Position numbers and translations under genes: made by a program. 33,971 nucleotides of DNA from CAYWRO01 sp964460345. GTDB taxonomy: Bacteria; Planctomycetota; Phycisphaerae; Phycisphaerales; UBA1924. Below, piece after piece: positions 31,721-33,971 of this stretch (position 1 is the stretch's first letter; the number at the start of each line of letters is the position of its first letter). Under the pieces are notes generated by a model that was not told the origin of the DNA, searched no databases, and saw only the letters and a program-made list of their open reading frames with translations. The stretch covers positions 1 through 33,971 of the forward strand of contig CAYWRO010000040.1 of NCBI GenBank assembly GCA_964460345.1, read 5' to 3'.

Positions 31721-33118
31721 CTACTCGCTCGCTGGCCGCCGCAGAGCCACCAAGGCCGACTCAGCGCTTTGGCGGACAAGCGCCGCGGGATCCTCGGACA
31801 GCGCCTCGAGTGCCGCGATCACATCGGGCCGACCCTCTCCCAGGCGTTTCAACGCGTCGGCGACCGCAACACGTACGTCTGGGTCGAGATCCCGCGTCGC
31901 GACGATGAGGGCCTCGATAGTCAGATCTGCACCAGCGGCCTTTCCAAGCGCACGAGCGGCGACGACTCGAACCGCCGCATCCTCGGCGCTCAGCAGAAGA
32001 GAGCTCGCTGTGTTGCACCACGCCTCGCCCGACGGATCCTTCTCGATAAGCACCGGAAGAATCGCTGCAATCGTGGCCAACTCCTTGCTCCGTCGCAGAT
32101 GCGCCGACATCTCGGCAAGCACATCCCTTCGACAGTCGTGCCCTCGAAGATGCCGCATGACGAGCGTGGCGCCGAGGGCGGCCGCATCCGACTCCGCTCC
32201 CTCGCAGGCGGTGAGCACCTGCAGCGCATCGTCGCACGAAAGCGCGGGAGAGGACTGAAGAACCTCGAGCGCTGCGTGCAGATCCGGCGGATTCACTGCG
32301 ACCGCCAGTCCCCCGGGGGTCGAAGCGAGGTTCAACAACCCCTGATCGAGGCCAGGCCATCCCTGTGCGGTCGCGGCCCACCGCAAAGCGATGCCGATCT
32401 CCTCCGGCGTGGCCTCACCGATACTGCACAGGGCGAAAAACGCGGCGGCACACGTGCTCTCATCCGGCGCCTCGCGGATGATTGCCGCGAGTCCCGCGGC
32501 AATCGGCTCCTTGTCTGCTCTTACAGCTGCGATCGCCTGCGCAACCGAGGGGCGCACCATCAGTGCGACCGGGAGGTCGGGCGTATAGACCGGCAATCCA
32601 TCCGTTCCAACCCGCAATGCCGCCATGCCTCTGGCGAAGCTCGCACTCCGATCCGAAGACGGGCTCCGCGCGGCTGCGTGGGCCTGCTCGACCAGAAACC
32701 GCCGCCACTGCGCCTCGGACAGCCGTCCCTCCGAAGCACGCTCGTCCAGTTCCCGAGCGATGCCCCACCGCTCACCGGGATCGTCCAGTCCGAGGAGGAT
32801 TGCCGTCGGCGTGATCCGCCGCGCCAACGGCCACCACGAACCTGGTGCGATGCCGACGAGCCCTCCGCCGATCACCGCGACCAGGCCCACAAGCGCGACG
32901 CGCCATCGCCGCCGCGTCCAGTGAAGCCGCCCCTCGTACACGGCCTGAAAGCCGCACTCGGGGCACTTGAGCGAACCGAGCACCGTCAAGCGGTACCAAC
33001 ATTTCGGGCAGCGCCTCCGCCCTCGCCCGGGATCCCGAAACAGGGCAACGCCCGCCACCACCGCCCCGGCGACGGCGATCGCCACCCCAAACAGGAGAAA
33101 GGCGCGATCAGCACCCAT
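31721..33118 (-). CDS. Zinc-ribbon membrane protein with HEAT-like repeats
   Basis: This 465-residue protein begins with a membrane segment (AFLLFGVAIAVAGAVVAGVALF), then a four-Cys zinc ribbon (CPKCWYRLTVLGSLKCPECGF), then a second membrane segment (VALVGLVAVIGGGLVGIAP). This CPxCxY...CPECG arrangement between TMs is common in planctomycete proteins of unknown role. The rest is helical; the C-terminal third has HEAT-like repeats (AVRVVAARALGKAAG, DVRVAVADALKRLGEG, LVRQSAESALVALRR) that usually bind protein partners. The ATG at 33118 has no Shine-Dalgarno and a TATGCT box 6 nt upstream. Confidence 0.75.
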   Translation of the reverse strand: MGADRAFLLFGVAIAVAGAVVAGVALFRDPGRGRRRCPKCWYRLTVLGSLKCPECGFQAVYEGRLHWTRRRWRVALVGLVAVIGGGLVGIAPGSWWPLARRITPTAILLGLDDPGERWGIARELDERASEGRLSEAQWRRFLVEQAHAAARSPSSDRSASFARGMAALRVGTDGLPVYTPDLPVALMVRPSVAQAIAAVRADKEPIAAGLAAIIREAPDESTCAAAFFALCSIGEATPEEIGIALRWAATAQGWPGLDQGLLNLASTPGGLAVAVNPPDLHAALEVLQSSPALSCDDALQVLTACEGAESDAAALGATLVMRHLRGHDCRRDVLAEMSAHLRRSKELATIAAILPVLIEKDPSGEAWCNTASSLLLSAEDAAVRVVAARALGKAAGADLTIEALIVATRDLDPDVRVAVADALKRLGEGRPDVIAALEALSEDPAALVRQSAESALVALRRPASE

Positions 33119-33124
33119 GCGCTG

Positions 33125-33130
33125 AGCATA
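33125..33130 (-). promoter_or_regulatory. TAnnnT -10 element (TATGCT) 6 nt before the HEAT-protein ATG
   Basis: The minus strand reads CGGTATGCT-CAGCGC-ATG. This leaves no room for a leader. It is back-to-back with the tRNA-tuf promoter 32 bp away. Confidence 0.45.
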
Positions 33131-33161
33131 CCGGCCGGCAACCCGGGGGGGTGGCTGTCAA

Positions 33162-33189
33162 TTGACCGCCCACCTGCCCCGCGTATGAT
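33162..33189 (+). promoter_or_regulatory. Sigma-70-type promoter of tRNA-Thr and probably tuf
   Basis: TTGACC (33162-33167), a 16-nt spacer and TATGAT (33184-33189) form one of the two best promoters in the window. A GC-rich discriminator (CCCGACCCGCG) follows, the kind found at stable-RNA promoters under stringent control. The tRNA starts about 66 nt after the predicted start site. Confidence 0.75.
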
Positions 33190-33261
33190 CCCGACCCGCG
33201 CGGTTCGTGCATGATGAGTCGGGCGGCGGTGGTGTCGGTTTTGGCCGGCCCACTCTGGAGT

Positions 33262-33333
33262 GCCGCTGTAGCTCAGTGGTAGAGCGCACCCTTGGTAAGG
33301 GTGAGGTCAAGGGTTCAAGTCCCTTCAGCGGCT
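33262..33333 (+). tRNA. tRNA-Thr (anticodon GGT)
   Basis: A complete 72-nt cloverleaf is visible. The acceptor stem is GCCGCTG with CAGCGGC, and the D-arm is GCTC-AGTGGTA-GAGC. The anticodon arm CACCC-TTGGTAA-GGGTG gives anticodon GGT, reading ACC and ACU. The T-arm is AAGGG-TTCAAGT-CCCTT, with discriminator T and no encoded CCA. A tRNA-Thr directly before tuf matches the thrT-tufB order known in E. coli. Confidence 0.96.
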
Positions 33334-33671
33334 TGATCCCGGCGCTGCCCCGGCCGCGTGCCAGTGCCCCGTCGGGAGTGGATCGACAGGGACCGGAAAT
33401 CTCCGGACGGCCGGCCAGGGAACCGGTCGCAGGAGGGGGTTTGGGAGGGTGGGGTCGGCCACGGTCGGCCTACGATTGCCTTCCGCCGCGGTCGGCGGAG
33501 CGGGCAGGTGTTTCGGCCTCCGGGTGGTTCCCCGCCGGGTTGGGCCCGGTCATCTGCCTGAAGAAGGTTGAAGTTTCGCCCTAGATTCACCGGGTCGTTC
33601 CGGTGGGGCGTTCAAGAAGGTTCGTGAGCCGGTCGGGAAGCGGCGGCTCCACGATTTGGAGGTAGTCTCCG
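33334..33671 (+). other. 338-bp tRNA-tuf spacer without a credible gene
   Basis: I see no believable coding sequence here; the open frames are Gly/Pro/Arg-rich. It holds tandem GGTCGGCC copies near 33450-33475, a CCGCCG-CGGT-CGGCGG hairpin (33483-33498) without a T-run, and the tuf ribosome site. Near its end GGAGG is followed by CTCC, a short hairpin that could partly hide that site. It is probably the processed leader of tuf, or holds tuf's own promoter, which I could not identify. Confidence 0.5.
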
Positions 33672-33971
33672 ATGGCAAAGGGAGTCTTTGAGCGTACAAA
33701 GCCGCACGTCAATGTGGGCACGATCGGCCACATCGACCACGGCAAGAGCACCCTCACGGCCGCGCTGAGCGCCCGCTCGGCGGCCAAGTACGGCGGCGAG
33801 GCCAAGAGCTACGCCGACATCACCAAGGGCGGCACCGTCCGCGACTCGTCCAAGACGGTGACCATCCACTCGTCGCACACCGAGTACGAGACGGACAACC
33901 GGCACTACGCCCACGTTGACTGCCCGGGCCACGCCGACTTCGTCAAGAACATGATCACCGGCGCCGCCCAG
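33672..33971 (+). CDS. tuf: Elongation factor Tu (5' part, runs off the window)
   Basis: The first 100 residues of EF-Tu, which brings aminoacyl-tRNA to the ribosome. Conserved parts include MAKGVFERTKPHVNVGTIGH, the P-loop GHIDHGKST (19-27, with GKS for the common GKT), and HVDCPGHADFVKNMITGAAQ with the catalytic His. Switch I is unusual: the near-universal RGITI reads KTVTI (61-65), keeping the Mg-binding Thr (T64) but losing Arg-Gly, and the preceding stretch (ITKGGTVRDSS) is about two residues longer than in E. coli. I recall a similar form in other planctomycetes. ATG 33672 has a GGAGG about 10 nt upstream. The gene is truncated by the window edge. Confidence 0.96.
   Translation, partial: MAKGVFERTKPHVNVGTIGHIDHGKSTLTAALSARSAAKYGGEAKSYADITKGGTVRDSSKTVTIHSSHTEYETDNRHYAHVDCPGHADFVKNMITGAAQ

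Noticed and set aside
33483..33498. CCGCCG-CGGT-CGGCGG hairpin between tRNA-Thr and tuf
   Set aside because: No T-run follows, and a terminator there would uncouple tuf from the strong promoter. It is mentioned only as part of the spacer.
1..33971. Search for CRISPR arrays, insertion sequences, attachment sites, riboswitches and additional RNA genes
   Set aside because: I found no regularly spaced repeats, transposase or integrase sequences, or recognisable riboswitch cores. Only one tRNA is supported. A covariance-model search would be needed to exclude small RNAs.

Overview
The window is GC-rich, densely coded chromosomal DNA from a Gram-negative bacterium, most likely a planctomycete and perhaps of the Phycisphaerae. 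The signs are a divergent EF-Tu switch region, a lamin-tail protein, a PEGA lipoprotein, a zinc-ribbon/HEAT membrane protein, an LptB ATPase (so an outer membrane with LPS-type transport) and many family-specific hypothetical proteins. The taxon is inferred from content, since there is no rRNA here. I see no transposase, integrase, CRISPR array or prophage.

Layout. 1-4534: the tail of an unknown gene, then a minus-strand group with a family 2 glycosyltransferase, a nucleotidyltransferase-PfkB fusion (HldE-like, domains in reversed order) and an exported thioredoxin-fold protein. 4617-9421: a minus-strand metal ABC importer operon (binding protein, ATPase, two permeases). Both permeases carry a C-terminal DtxR/MntR-like domain, and the promoter carries a perfect 20-bp MntR-box-like palindrome. 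9511-11492: a DUF4870 membrane protein, lptB and a PEGA lipoprotein. 11483-15146 (minus): a NeuD-like acyltransferase, a lamin-tail protein, a TetR regulator, yidD, rnpA and a two-TM protein. 15252-17077 (plus): a PilZ protein and a CNNM/CorC transporter. 17081-18487 (minus): an ORF12-like serine hydrolase.

18621-21956 (plus) is a three-gene unit: a ketosynthase that has lost its two His and its Lys, a GxxExxY protein that has lost PD-(D/E)XK residues and gained RGG-like and acidic tails, and an intact ketosynthase. A 73-bp inverted repeat follows and supplies the stop codons of both convergent neighbours. 22022-28988 (minus): a lipoprotein, a ClC channel with CBS domains, topA, miaA and a second PilZ protein. 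29081-31719 (plus): a glycosyltransferase and gatA. 31721-33118 (minus): a zinc-ribbon/HEAT protein. 33162-33971 (plus): a strong promoter, tRNA-Thr(GGT) and the start of tuf.

The best candidates for new biology are the metal importer with metalloregulator domains built into both permeases, the ketosynthase/pseudo-nuclease/ketosynthase unit, and a recurring TAnnnT element 6-11 nt upstream of six start codons that lack a Shine-Dalgarno sequence, which suggests leaderless or near-leaderless mRNAs.
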